Shown: positions 47,863-57,096 of the stretch, in pieces | Layout of the letters: every line of letters begins with the position of its first letter | How positions within the stretch are numbered: position 1 is the stretch's first letter | Assembly (NCBI RefSeq): GCF_018780585.1 | Contig: NZ_JADMJL010000015.1 | Span: 23,129-87,128, forward strand | Direction of reading: 5' to 3' | DNA: 64,000 nt | Source of the DNA: Methyloversatilis discipulorum | GTDB lineage: Bacteria; Pseudomonadota; Gammaproteobacteria; Burkholderiales; Rhodocyclaceae | Notes under the pieces: generated by a model | What the model saw: only the letters and a program-made list of their open reading frames with translations | The model's database searches: none | Told to the model about the DNA's origin: nothing | Made by a program: the position numbers and the translations under genes

Positions 47863-48945
47863 ATGAACGCTCCCATGCACAAGATCACCGACGACGTCCG
47901 CATCAAGGAAATCCGCGAACTTCTGCCGCCCGCGCACGTGCTGCGCGAACTGCCGGCCAGCGATGTGGCGTCCGAAACGACGTTTGCCGCGCGCCAGGCC
48001 ATCCATCGCATCCTGCGCGGCGCCGACGACCGCCTGCTGGTGGTGATCGGCCCCTGCTCGATCCACGACTACAAGGCCGGCATGGAATACGCGAAGCTGC
48101 TGAAAGCGCAGCGCGAGCGTCTTTCGGCCGACCTCGAAATCGTCATGCGCGTCTATTTCGAGAAGCCGCGGACCACGGTGGGCTGGAAGGGGCTGATCAA
48201 CGACCCCTATCTGGACAACAGCTTCAAGATCAACGACGGCCTGCGCCTGGCGCGCCGCATCCTGCTGGAAGTGAACGAGCAGGGCCTGCCGGCCGGCACC
48301 GAATTCCTCGACACCATCACGCCGCAGTACACGGCCGACCTCGTGGCCTGGGGCGCCATCGGCGCGCGCACGACGGAGAGCCAGGTGCACCGCGAACTGG
48401 CGTCCGGCCTGTCCTGCCCGGTCGGCTTCAAGAACGGCACCGACGGCAATGTGCGCATCGCCTCCGACGCGATCAAGTCGGCACAGTCGCCGCACGTGTT
48501 CCTGTCGGTGACGAAGGCCGGCCACTCGGCCATCGTGTCGACCGCCGGCAACGAGGACTGCCACGTCATCCTGCGCGGCGGCAAGGAGCCCAACTACGAC
48601 GCCGAGGCGGTCGAGAAGGTGTGCCGCGAACTGGCCGCCGCCGGCGTGCCGGCGAAGGTGATGATCGACTTCTCGCACGCCAACAGCCGCAAGCAGTGCG
48701 CGCTGCAGATGGACGTCGCGCGCGACGTCGCGGCGCAGATGGCCTGCGGCGAGGACCGCATCTTCGGCGTCATGGTCGAATCGCATCTGAAGGAAGGCCG
48801 TCAGGATCTGGTCGCCGGCAAGGAGCCGGAATACGGCATGAGCATCACCGACGCCTGCCTGGGCTGGGAAAAGAGCGTTGAACTGCTCGACATCCTGGCC
48901 GAAGCCGTGCGCGCGCGTCGCCGTGCGCTGGCCGACCGCGACTGA
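47863..48945 (+). CDS. aroG: 3-deoxy-7-phosphoheptulonate synthase (DAHP synthase, type I)
   Basis: This enzyme condenses phosphoenolpyruvate and erythrose 4-phosphate in the first step of aromatic amino acid synthesis. The 360-residue protein has VVIGPCSIHDYKAGMEYA, the PEP/metal site residues in MRVYFEKPRTTVGWKGLIND, and MIDFSHANSRKQ, all typical of AroG/F/H. The isozyme type (feedback sensitivity) cannot be told. The gene is about 100 bases after the DUF2062 stop, with a TTAGAAT-like -10 in that gap. The next gene starts three bases after its stop. Confidence 0.94.
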   Translation: MNAPMHKITDDVRIKEIRELLPPAHVLRELPASDVASETTFAARQAIHRILRGADDRLLVVIGPCSIHDYKAGMEYAKLLKAQRERLSADLEIVMRVYFEKPRTTVGWKGLINDPYLDNSFKINDGLRLARRILLEVNEQGLPAGTEFLDTITPQYTADLVAWGAIGARTTESQVHRELASGLSCPVGFKNGTDGNVRIASDAIKSAQSPHVFLSVTKAGHSAIVSTAGNEDCHVILRGGKEPNYDAEAVEKVCRELAAAGVPAKVMIDFSHANSRKQCALQMDVARDVAAQMACGEDRIFGVMVESHLKEGRQDLVAGKEPEYGMSITDACLGWEKSVELLDILAEAVRARRRALADRD

Positions 48946-48948
48946 TCG

Positions 48949-50454
48949 GTGAATACGCTGTTCGCTACGGCGCCGGCTTCCAGCTGGCGCCGTTTCTATT
49001 TCATCAGCCTGCTGCTGACGCTGGTTTTCCGCGGCTGGCTCGGCGCGGTGCTGCCCTTCACCGGCGACGAAGCCTACTTCTACTGGTGGGGCAAGATTCC
49101 GGCTGGCGGCTTCTACGACCATCCGCCCATGGTGGGCTGGTGGCTGGCGGCGCTGATATCGGTGTCGGAAGCCGAGTGGTGGCTGCGTCTGCCGGCCATC
49201 CTGCAGCCGGCGCTGCTGTCCTTCATGCTGCTCGCCTTCCTGCGCGACGATGCCGCCGCCACACGCTGGGGCGCGGCGACGCTGATGCTGCTGGCGCCGG
49301 CCAGCGTGCTCGACGTGCTGATCACGACCGACATCCCGCTGGTGTATTTCAGCGTTGCCTCGGCGCTGGTGTTCCTGCACGCGCAGCGCACACGGTCGAT
49401 GCCGGCTTTCGCACTGGCCGGTCTGCTGCTCGGCGGCGCCTTCCTGTCCAAGTACTTCGCCGTGCTGCTCGGACTGGCCTACATTGTGTGGGCGCTGTGG
49501 CGCCCCGCGGCGTGGAAGTGGAAGGGGCTGGCGCTGCTCGTGCTGTGCGCGCTGCCGGCGGGGCTGTACAACGCGTGGTGGAACAGCCAGCACTGCTGGG
49601 CCAACGTCATGTTCAACGTGTTCAATCGACACGGCGGTGCCGGGCTGTCGTGGAAGACGCCGCTGCTGTACGCCGGCATGATGCTGTGGCTGCTGACGCC
49701 CATGGTGGCGTGGCGCCTGCTGCGTGCGCCCGGCGCCTGGATGCGCCAGGCCGCGCTGCCGGCGCTGGTGGTCGTGCCGCTGGCGGTGTTCGGTCTGCTG
49801 TCGCTGGTCAAGACCATCGGCCTGCACTGGGTGTTCTCCTTCGTGCCGCTGGCCTTCCTGATGTATGCGCGTGCGGTGCCCGACGGCGTGCTGCGTCGTA
49901 CCCGCAACATCACCGCGGTACTGGCGCTGCTGCATGTGGCCGGTGTGGTCGCGGTGGCGACGCAGCCGGTCGATAGCTGGGCGCAGCGGCTGGGGCCGCG
50001 CAAGTACGCCGGCGTCGTGCAGACGGTGAAGGCGGACGAGGTGATCGCCGCGCTGGGCAGCGACGTCGAGCGCTACGTGCTGATGACCGACGGCTATTCG
50101 CCCTCGGTCACGCTGGGCTACAACCACGGCCGCTACTGGCCGGTGTTCGGCCCGGCGTCCAGCCATGCGCGGCACGATGACGTGCTGACCGACTTCCGCG
50201 CGCTGGCCGGCCGCGACATCCTGATCCTGAGCAAGGAGAAGCCGGACCTCGCCGACTACACGCCCTATTTCCGCGAAGTGAGCGAGGACACGCTGCAGGT
50301 GCGCGGCGCCACCTTCTGGCGCATCCGCGGCCACGGTTTCGACTACGCGGCCTACCATGCAGGCGTGCTGGAGCCGGCGCGCCGCCTCTGGTACGCAATA
50401 CCGAAGTGGCTGCCGGACTGCGGCTGCTATTTCGAGGAACGCTACTTCAACTGA
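48949..50454 (+). CDS. GT39-type membrane glycosyltransferase
   Basis: The 501-residue protein has about nine to eleven membrane helices and the ArnT/PMT-type motif FTGDEAYFYWWGKIPAGGFYD, whose Asp-Glu pair fits the catalytic site facing the periplasm, followed by DHPPMVGWWLA. Such enzymes move sugars from polyprenyl-phosphate carriers to lipids or proteins. The C-terminal part is soluble and periplasmic. It starts at GTG 48949, three bases after aroG, and precedes a decaprenyl-phosphate phosphoribosyltransferase-like gene, which supports a polyprenyl-sugar context. Confidence 0.85.
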   Translation: MNTLFATAPASSWRRFYFISLLLTLVFRGWLGAVLPFTGDEAYFYWWGKIPAGGFYDHPPMVGWWLAALISVSEAEWWLRLPAILQPALLSFMLLAFLRDDAAATRWGAATLMLLAPASVLDVLITTDIPLVYFSVASALVFLHAQRTRSMPAFALAGLLLGGAFLSKYFAVLLGLAYIVWALWRPAAWKWKGLALLVLCALPAGLYNAWWNSQHCWANVMFNVFNRHGGAGLSWKTPLLYAGMMLWLLTPMVAWRLLRAPGAWMRQAALPALVVVPLAVFGLLSLVKTIGLHWVFSFVPLAFLMYARAVPDGVLRRTRNITAVLALLHVAGVVAVATQPVDSWAQRLGPRKYAGVVQTVKADEVIAALGSDVERYVLMTDGYSPSVTLGYNHGRYWPVFGPASSHARHDDVLTDFRALAGRDILILSKEKPDLADYTPYFREVSEDTLQVRGATFWRIRGHGFDYAAYHAGVLEPARRLWYAIPKWLPDCGCYFEERYFN

Positions 50455-50461
50455 GACCGCG

Positions 50462-51328
50462 ATGATCGTCGCCGCCCTGCAGCTGATGCGTCCGAAGCAG
50501 TGGGTGAAGAACGGCTTCGTGTTCTTCGGCCTGCTGTTCGGACACGCCTGGCATCAGGCCGCCATGGTGCAGGCCGCGCTGCTGGCCTTCGTCGCCTTCT
50601 GCCTGATGTCCAGTGCCGTCTACGCGCTGAACGACTTCCGCGACGTTGCGCAGGACCGGCTGCACCCGGTCAAGCGGCGGCGTCCGCTGGCGTCAGGCGC
50701 GCTGTCGCCGTCGGTGGCGGTGCTGCTGATGGGGGCGCTGTCCGCCAGTTCGCTCGTGGTGGCCTGGCAGGTCGGCGACATGCTGGTGTGGCTGCTGTGC
50801 ATCTACGGGCTGCTCAACCTCGGCTACAGCTACGGCCTGAAACGCGTCGTCGTGCTCGACGTGTTCCTGATCAGCGCCGGCTTCATGCTGCGCCTGCTGG
50901 CCGGCACCACCGGCCTCGGCATTCCGCCGTCGAACTGGCTGCTGATGTGCGGTCTGCTGCTGACGCTTTTCCTGGGCTTCGCCAAGCGGCGCGCCGAAAT
51001 GATGCTGATGGAGGAGGGCGGTGGCGCCCACCGCAAGGTGCTGGACCAGTACTCGGCCGCGCTGCTCGACCAGTTCATCACCATCAGTGGCGCCTGCGCC
51101 GTAGTGGCCTACGCGCTCTACACGGTGGACGAGGACACCGTGCGCACCCACGGCACCGGCGACCTGATCTACACCCTGCCTTTCGTGCTGTACGGCCTGT
51201 TCCGCTACCTCTATCTGCTGCATCGGCAGGGCGGCGGCGGCGATCCGTCGCACGACCTGTTTCGCGATGCCCACCTGATCGTCGCGATGGCAGGCTGGGT
51301 GGTCGTCACCGTCCTCATCCTGCGCTGA
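50462..51328 (+). CDS. UbiA-family decaprenyl-phosphate phosphoribosyltransferase-like protein
   Basis: The 288-residue protein has about eight helices and the prenyltransferase motif NDFRDVAQDRLHPVKRRRPL, a form typical of decaprenyl-phosphate 5-phosphoribosyltransferases (also RHPVKRRRP in that family), plus LLTLFLGFAKRRAE. In actinobacteria it makes the arabinose carrier precursor; in proteobacteria it occurs with GT39-like genes for polyprenyl sugars. ATG 50462 follows the previous stop by seven bases. Earlier in-frame starts lie inside the neighbouring gene. Confidence 0.82.
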   Translation: MIVAALQLMRPKQWVKNGFVFFGLLFGHAWHQAAMVQAALLAFVAFCLMSSAVYALNDFRDVAQDRLHPVKRRRPLASGALSPSVAVLLMGALSASSLVVAWQVGDMLVWLLCIYGLLNLGYSYGLKRVVVLDVFLISAGFMLRLLAGTTGLGIPPSNWLLMCGLLLTLFLGFAKRRAEMMLMEEGGGAHRKVLDQYSAALLDQFITISGACAVVAYALYTVDEDTVRTHGTGDLIYTLPFVLYGLFRYLYLLHRQGGGGDPSHDLFRDAHLIVAMAGWVVVTVLILR

Positions 51329-52135
51329 TCAGCCGGTCAGCGGCTCGACCGTCGCGTCCTGCCGCCACAGGCGCTGCAGCGCGGCGCTGCGTTGCGTCGG
51401 CGGCGCGCTGCTCCAGAAACGTTCTCCGCCGTGATGGCCGCTGCGCAACAGGCCGGCCCGGCCGAGCGCGCGTGCGAGCTGGCGGGCGACCGCATCTCCG
51501 GTGTCGATCACGCGCACCGAGGGTCCGGCCGCCTGTTCGATCAGTGGGCGCAGAAAGGGGTAATGGGTGCAGCCGAGCACGATCACGTCGGCGCCCTCGG
51601 CGATCAGCGGTTCGACGTGCGAGGCCACCAGCGCACGCGTGGCCGGCGTGTCGAAGTCGCCGCGCTCGACTGCCTCGACCAGACCGCTGCCGGGCCGGGT
51701 CACCACGTGGATGTCGCGGCCGAAGGTGTCGAGCAGTGCTGCGAAACGACTGCTGGCCAGTGTGCCGGTTGTGGCCAGCACGCCGACCGTGCCGGTCTTC
51801 GTCGCCGCCACCGCCGGTTTGACCGCCGGTTCCATGCCGATGATGGGCAGTGCCGGCCAGCGCTCGCGCAGCGCCTGCGCGGCCGCCGCGGTGGCCGTGT
51901 TGCAGGCGATCAGCAGCGCCTTGGCGCCATGGTCGAGCAGGAACTCGCCCAGCACCGCGCTGCGCGCGCGTATCCACTCGGTGCTGCGCTCGCCATAGGG
52001 GGCGAAGCCGGAATCGGCGACGTACAGGAAATCCTCGGCCGGCAGCGCTGCGCGCGCGTGGCGCAGCACCGACAGGCCGCCAAGGCCGGAGTCGAATACG
52101 CCGATCGGCGCGTCGGGAGACAAGCTGTGCGTCAC
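51329..52135 (-). CDS. murI: Glutamate racemase
   Basis: MurI makes D-glutamate for peptidoglycan. The 268-residue protein has the family motif GVFDSGLGGLSV (Asp15) and the two catalytic cysteines, Cys78 in LLIACNTATA and Cys189 in VLGCTHYPF. Translation probably starts at GTG 52135; the frame continues to 52255 but overlaps the upstream gene. It is convergent with the UbiA-family gene, directly abutting its stop. Confidence 0.94.
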   Translation of the reverse strand: MTHSLSPDAPIGVFDSGLGGLSVLRHARAALPAEDFLYVADSGFAPYGERSTEWIRARSAVLGEFLLDHGAKALLIACNTATAAAAQALRERWPALPIIGMEPAVKPAVAATKTGTVGVLATTGTLASSRFAALLDTFGRDIHVVTRPGSGLVEAVERGDFDTPATRALVASHVEPLIAEGADVIVLGCTHYPFLRPLIEQAAGPSVRVIDTGDAVARQLARALGRAGLLRSGHHGGERFWSSAPPTQRSAALQRLWRQDATVEPLTG

Positions 52136-52172
52136 GGACAGTGTTCGGCTGCGGGCGTGCCCGGCCTTCCTT

Positions 52173-52739
52173 TCAGTCCGTCCCGCCGTCGTGGGCGCGA
52201 CCGCGCTGCCACAGCACGTCACCGCAGCCGGCCAGCCGGTTGTAGGTGCGGCCAAGCACGAACAGCAGGTCGGACAGACGGTTCAGATACTGCCTGCTCG
52301 CCTCCGACACCTTGCCTTCGGCGGCCGCGGCGATCACCGCGCGTTCGGCGCGACGGCAGATGGTGCGGGCGAGGTGGGCGTGCGCCGCCGCGCGGGTGCC
52401 GCCGGGCAGGATGAACTCCTTCAACGGCGTCAGCTCGGCGTTCAGGCGTTCCAGTTCGGCATCGAGGCGCGCCACCTGTTCGGTCTTGATCAGGTGATAG
52501 CCGGGGATGGCCAGTTCGCCGCCGAGGTCGAACAGGTCGTGCTGGATTTCGGTCAGCAGCGCCGACAGATCGGTCGGCATGTCTTCGCACAGCAGCACGC
52601 CGATCGCGCTGTTCAGTTCGTCGACGTCGCCCAGCGCGTGTATCCGCGCACTGGATTTGGAAACCCGGGTGCCGTCGCCGAGGCCGGTTTCGCCGCCGTC
52701 GCCGGTGCGGGTGGCAATCTTGGATAGTCGATGACCCAT
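52173..52739 (-). CDS. PduO-type cob(I)alamin adenosyltransferase
   Basis: This enzyme adenosylates cob(I)alamin to coenzyme B12. The 188-residue protein begins with the ATP-binding TRTGDGGETGLGDGTRVSKS and has the family C-terminal SRQYLNRLSDLLFVLGRTYN. It supplies adenosylcobalamin for B12 enzymes and perhaps for B12 sensors such as AerR. The ATG at 52739 begins MGHRLSKIATRTGDGG, as usual. murI follows 37 bases downstream. Confidence 0.93.
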   Translation of the reverse strand: MGHRLSKIATRTGDGGETGLGDGTRVSKSSARIHALGDVDELNSAIGVLLCEDMPTDLSALLTEIQHDLFDLGGELAIPGYHLIKTEQVARLDAELERLNAELTPLKEFILPGGTRAAAHAHLARTICRRAERAVIAAAAEGKVSEASRQYLNRLSDLLFVLGRTYNRLAGCGDVLWQRGRAHDGGTD

Positions 52740-52949
52740 GGCGTGTGATGACTTGGATAAGAGGTATTGATTATAAGTGCGCGCAAATATAAGGCCGGCG
52801 CACGCTAGAATTGCACATCATCCCATGCTGGCGCCCACCCCGCGACAGCCGGATATGCGGGCGGCCATCACCCGGCAGCGCTGCGCGGTTCATGCACATA
52901 CACGCAGACCACACATCCCCCGCAAACGAACAGACCAGACGGAGTTGCC

Positions 52950-54239
52950 GTGAGTACCCCCGAACCGAAAGATTTCCTGAACAAGCTGTTCCAGGCGGCG
53001 TTTGACGCTGCCAATCCCGACCTGTGCGTGCCGGCCAATCTGCCGCCGCCGCCCAAGGGCCGCACCATCGTCGTCGGCGCCGGCAAGGCCGCGGCGTCGA
53101 TGGCGCTGGCGGTCGAGAAGAACTGGTCGGGCGACCTGTCAGGGCTGGTCGTGACCCGCTACGGTCACGGCGCACCGTGCCAGCGCATCGAGGTGGTCGA
53201 GGCGTCGCACCCGGTGCCTGATGCGGCCGGTCAGCAGGCGGCGAAGCGCATTCTCGACAAGGTGCAGGGCCTGAGCGAGGACGACCTGGTGATCGCCCTG
53301 ATCTCCGGCGGTGGCTCGGCGCTGCTGTCTGCACCGGCCGAAGGCCTGACGCTGGAAGACAAGCAGGCCGTTAACCGCGCACTGCTGGCCAGCGGTGCTG
53401 CCATCCAGGAAATGAATTGCGTGCGCAAGCACCTGTCGTCGATGAAGGGCGGTCGGCTGGCGCAGGCCGCCTACCCGGCCCGCGTGTTTACGCTGGTCAT
53501 TTCCGACGTGCCGGGCGACGACCCGGCGGTGGTCGCCTCCGGCCCGACGGTGCCGGACACCACCACGCGCGAGGACGCGCTGGCCATCATCCGTCGCTAC
53601 AACATCGAAGTGCCGGCGGCCGTCATGGCCTGGCTGGCGAAGCCTGAATCGGAAACGCCGAAGGCCGACGACCCGCGTCTGGCGCGCTGCGAAACCCGGG
53701 TCATTTCCACTGCCCAGGCGTCGCTGCTGGCGGCCGCCGAAGTGGCACGTGCGCATGGCGTCACGCCGCTGGTGCTGGGTGACATGATCGAAGGCGAATC
53801 GAGTGACGCCGGCAAGGTGCTGGCCGGCATTGCCAAGGCGTGTGCGATCAACGGCACGCCGGTGCAGCCGCCCTGCGTGCTGCTGTCGGGCGGTGAAACC
53901 ACGGTCACGCTGGGCCAGATCAAGCCGGGTCAGAAGCCGCGCGGCGGCCGCAACTCGGAATTCCTGCTGTCGCTGGCGATCGCGCTGGACGGCATGAAAG
54001 GCATCCACGCGGTGTCGGGCGACACCGACGGCATCGACGGCAGCGAGGACAACGCCGGCGCCATCGTCACCGACGACACGCTGGCCCGTGCCCGCGCCGC
54101 CGGCATCGACGCCCGCACGATGCTGGACCAGCACGACGCCTACGGTTTCTTCCTCGGCATCGACGACCTCATCGTGACCGGCCCGACGCTGACCAACGTC
54201 AACGATTTCCGCGCCATCTACGTCGAAAAGAAGGTCTGA
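52950..54239 (+). CDS. gckA: Glycerate 2-kinase (MOFRL family)
   Basis: This kinase phosphorylates D-glycerate to 2-phosphoglycerate, the exit step of the serine cycle and of glyoxylate or glycolate assimilation. The 429-residue protein has the N-terminal DUF4147-type domain (VVGAGKAAASMALAVEKNW, ISGGGSALLSAPAEGLTLED) and the C-terminal MOFRL domain (LLSGGETTVTLG, GRNSEFLLSLAIALDG, SGDTDGIDGSEDNAGA). Translation starts at GTG 52950 with GGAG five bases upstream. A rho-independent terminator follows, and glcDEF comes next, which fits C2-acid use. Confidence 0.93.
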   Translation: MSTPEPKDFLNKLFQAAFDAANPDLCVPANLPPPPKGRTIVVGAGKAAASMALAVEKNWSGDLSGLVVTRYGHGAPCQRIEVVEASHPVPDAAGQQAAKRILDKVQGLSEDDLVIALISGGGSALLSAPAEGLTLEDKQAVNRALLASGAAIQEMNCVRKHLSSMKGGRLAQAAYPARVFTLVISDVPGDDPAVVASGPTVPDTTTREDALAIIRRYNIEVPAAVMAWLAKPESETPKADDPRLARCETRVISTAQASLLAAAEVARAHGVTPLVLGDMIEGESSDAGKVLAGIAKACAINGTPVQPPCVLLSGGETTVTLGQIKPGQKPRGGRNSEFLLSLAIALDGMKGIHAVSGDTDGIDGSEDNAGAIVTDDTLARARAAGIDARTMLDQHDAYGFFLGIDDLIVTGPTLTNVNDFRAIYVEKKV

Positions 54240-54260
54240 ACGACCTCGGCTCTCCCCGGA

Positions 54261-54288
54261 AACGGCGCCTGCGGGCGCCGTTTCTTTT
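54261..54288 (+). terminator. Rho-independent terminator after gckA
   Basis: AACGGCGCC (54261-54269) pairs perfectly with GGCGCCGTT (54274-54282) around a TGCG loop, and the stem runs into TTTCTTTT. This is a standard intrinsic terminator 21 bases after the gckA stop. Confidence 0.85.
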
Positions 54289-54323
54289 GCCGCCTCCGGA
54301 AGCGCAGTCGCGAGCCGAGGTGT

Positions 54324-54358
54324 TGTGGGAGGGGTCTTCTGACCCCGACAGCGGCCTG
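54324..54358. repeat. REP-like repeat arm, third copy
   Basis: This 35-base stretch begins TGTGGGAGGGGTCTTC and matches 8091-8125 with two differences. The second half of the unit is not conserved here, so this is a single arm or a decayed copy. It lies between the gckA terminator and glcD. Confidence 0.6.
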
Positions 54359-54498
54359 CGTCGGGAGCCGGCGCGGTTTCCGACGCGGCATTACGAGCAG
54401 AGGTGACTTCCACGGACAGCGATCCCGCGCTGCAGGAGGCGCCGCCCGGGCACTGCGGGTATCATCTGCCGCCTGTCTCTGCCCCACCGGAAGCCGCC

Positions 54499-56007
54499 AT
54501 GAGCGCTCTGCCACAGGCCCACGAAGCCGCCGCTGTTCCGCCACTCGGAAGTACCGTCCGCCCGGCCCTGATCGCCGAACTGGCGCGTGTCCTGCCGGAG
54601 GACTGTCTGATCACCGACCTTGGCCGTCTGCGCGCCTACGAATGCGACGGCCTGATGCTGATGCGCGAGATGCCGCTGGCGGTTGCGCTGCCGACCACCG
54701 AAGCGCAGGTGATGGCGGTGCTGCGCACCTGTCACCGCCTCGGCGTTCCGGTGGTGCCGCGCGGCGCCGGCACCGGACTGTCGGGCGGTGCGACGCCGCA
54801 CAAGCAGGGCGTGGTGCTGTCGACGGCGCGGCTGAACCGCATCGTGTCGGTCGACCGCCTCGCCCAGCAGGCCGTCGTTCAGCCGGGCGTGCGCAACCTC
54901 GCCGTATCCGAGGCGGCGGCGCCTTACGGTCTCTACTACGCGCCGGACCCGTCGTCGCAGATTGCCTGCAGCATCGGCGGCAATGTGGCCGAGAACTCGG
55001 GCGGCGTGCACTGCCTGAAGTACGGCCTGACCGTGCACAACGTGCTGCGCGTGCGCATGGTGACGATGGCGGGCGAAGTGATGGAAATCGGCAGCGCCGC
55101 GCCAGACAGCCCCGGTTACGACCTGCTGGCCGTGACCATCGGTTCGGAGGGCCTGCTCGGCGTGGTGACCGAAGTGACGGTGAAGCTGGTGCCCAAGCCG
55201 CGCGTGGCGCGTTGCGTGCTGGCCGCCTTCGACGACATCCGCCGTGCCGGCCAGGCGGTGGCCGACATCATCGCCGCCGGCATCATCCCGGCCGGGCTGG
55301 AAATGATGGACCAGGCCACTGCGGCCGCGGTCGAGCAGTTCGTGCATGCCGGTTACCCGCTGGACGCGGCGGCCATCCTGCTGTGCGAGTCCGACGGCAC
55401 CGAAGAGGAGGTGCAGGACGAGATCGCCCGTGTACGTGTACTGCTCGACACCGCGGGGGCAACCGAAATCCGCATTTCCAGCGACGAGGCCGAGCGGCTG
55501 CGCTTCTGGGCCGGCCGCAAGGCGGCCTTCCCGGCGGCGGGACGCATCTCGCCCGACTACTACTGCATGGACGGCACCATTCCGCGCAAGCGGCTGGCCG
55601 AAATGCTGGAGGCGATGGAGGTCATGGCGAAGAAGTACGGCCTGGGCCTGCTCAACGTGTTCCATGCCGGCGACGGCAACCTGCATCCGCTCATCCTGTT
55701 CGATTCGAACGACCCGGATTCGGTGCATCGCGCAGAAGCCTTCGGCGTCGAAATCCTCGAACTGTCGGTGGCGCTGGGTGGCACCATCACCGGCGAGCAC
55801 GGCGTGGGTCTGGAGAAGATCAACCAGATGTGCAGCCAGTTCGCCTCCGACGAGCTCGACATGTTCCACCGCGTGAAAGCGGCCTTCGACCCGGCCGGCC
55901 TGATGAATCCGGGCAAGGCAGTGCCGACGCTGCACCGCTGCGCCGAAATGGGCCGCATGCACGTGCATCACGGCGAACTGCCCCATCCCGAACTGCCGCG
56001 TTTCTGA
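54499..56007 (+). CDS. glcD: Glycolate oxidase subunit GlcD
   Basis: GlcD is the FAD-binding catalytic subunit of glycolate oxidase, which makes glyoxylate. The 502-residue protein has the FAD_binding_4 domain (VPRGAGTGLSGGATPHKQGV, CSIGGNVAENSGGVHCLKYG) and the FAD-oxidase C domain ending GTITGEHGVGLEKINQM and AFDPAGLMNPGKA. The ATG at 54499 (MSALPQAHEA) follows GGAAG by six bases; the frame continues to 54403 without support. glcE starts three bases after its stop. Confidence 0.93.
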   Translation: MSALPQAHEAAAVPPLGSTVRPALIAELARVLPEDCLITDLGRLRAYECDGLMLMREMPLAVALPTTEAQVMAVLRTCHRLGVPVVPRGAGTGLSGGATPHKQGVVLSTARLNRIVSVDRLAQQAVVQPGVRNLAVSEAAAPYGLYYAPDPSSQIACSIGGNVAENSGGVHCLKYGLTVHNVLRVRMVTMAGEVMEIGSAAPDSPGYDLLAVTIGSEGLLGVVTEVTVKLVPKPRVARCVLAAFDDIRRAGQAVADIIAAGIIPAGLEMMDQATAAAVEQFVHAGYPLDAAAILLCESDGTEEEVQDEIARVRVLLDTAGATEIRISSDEAERLRFWAGRKAAFPAAGRISPDYYCMDGTIPRKRLAEMLEAMEVMAKKYGLGLLNVFHAGDGNLHPLILFDSNDPDSVHRAEAFGVEILELSVALGGTITGEHGVGLEKINQMCSQFASDELDMFHRVKAAFDPAGLMNPGKAVPTLHRCAEMGRMHVHHGELPHPELPRF

Positions 56008-56009
56008 CC

Positions 56010-57086
56010 ATGACCCACTCTCTTCATGCAGTGCTGCGCGAGCAGGTGCTGGAGGCCGCTGCGCACGGTCGCGCGCTGCGTCCGCATGGCAGCGGCTCCA
56101 AGGACTTCCTCGCCCAGTCGCTTGGCGGCGTGCCGCTGGACATGCGCGGTGCGCAGGGCGTCATCGCCTACGAACCGTCCGAGCTCTACATCACCGCGCA
56201 TGCCGGCACCCGTCTGTCGGCGATCGAGCGCCTGCTGGCCGAGCACGGCCAGATGCTGGCGTTCGAAGCGCCGCACTTCGGCCCGTACGCGACGCTGGGC
56301 GGCGCCCTGGCCAGCGGGCTGTCCGGGCCGCGCCGCATCAGTGCCGGCAGCCTGCGCGACTTCGTGCTCGGCGTGACACTGATGGACGGACAGGGCCGCG
56401 TGCTGCGCTTCGGCGGTCAGGTCATGAAGAACGTCGCCGGCTTCGACGTGTCGCGCCTGATCGCCGGCAGCTTCGGCACGCTGGGTCTGGTACTCGAGGT
56501 GACGCTGAAGGTGCTGCCGCGACCGCAGGCGGAACAGACGCGCGTGCTGGTGCTCGATGAGGCGCAGGCGCTGACCCGCATGCGCGAGTGGGGCGCCCAG
56601 CCGCTGCCCGTGTCGGCCACGGCCTGGCTGGACGGTCGGCTGGCGGTTCGACTATCGGGCGCGCAGACCGCGCTCGATGCAGCCGTGCGCAACATCGGCG
56701 GCGACCCACTCAATGCGACCGAGGCGGCTGCGCTGTGGCAGTCGATGCGCGAGCAGACGCACGGTTTCTTTGCCGGCGACACGCCGCTGTGGCGCCTGTC
56801 GTTGCCGCCGATGACGCCGGTGCTGCCGCTCGACGGCCCCCGCCTGGTCGAGTGGAACGGCATGCAGCGCTGGCTGCGCAGCGATGTCGACGCCGACGCG
56901 CTGCGTCACGCAGTGAAAGCTGTCGGCGGTTACGCGACGCTGTTCCGCGGAGGCAGTACCGTCGATCGCGCGCTCGGTGTGTTCGAGCCGCTGGCCCCTG
57001 AAGTGATGGCGGTGCATCGCCGCCTGAAGCAGGCTTTCGACCCGTCCGGCGTGTTCAGCCCCGGACGCCTGTACGCTGAACTGTGA
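56010..57086 (+). CDS. glcE: Glycolate oxidase subunit GlcE
   Basis: GlcE is the second FAD-binding subunit. The 358-residue protein begins MTHSLHAVLREQVLEAAAHG and shows GSGSKDFLAQSLGG, GPYATLGGALASGLSGPRRI and MKNVAGFDVSRLIAGSFGTL, followed by a C-terminal FDPSGVFSPGRLY. It is shorter than GlcD, as usual. It stands between glcD and glcF with a ten-base gap to glcF. Confidence 0.93.
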   Translation: MTHSLHAVLREQVLEAAAHGRALRPHGSGSKDFLAQSLGGVPLDMRGAQGVIAYEPSELYITAHAGTRLSAIERLLAEHGQMLAFEAPHFGPYATLGGALASGLSGPRRISAGSLRDFVLGVTLMDGQGRVLRFGGQVMKNVAGFDVSRLIAGSFGTLGLVLEVTLKVLPRPQAEQTRVLVLDEAQALTRMREWGAQPLPVSATAWLDGRLAVRLSGAQTALDAAVRNIGGDPLNATEAAALWQSMREQTHGFFAGDTPLWRLSLPPMTPVLPLDGPRLVEWNGMQRWLRSDVDADALRHAVKAVGGYATLFRGGSTVDRALGVFEPLAPEVMAVHRRLKQAFDPSGVFSPGRLYAEL

Positions 57087-57096
57087 GCGCCGACTG

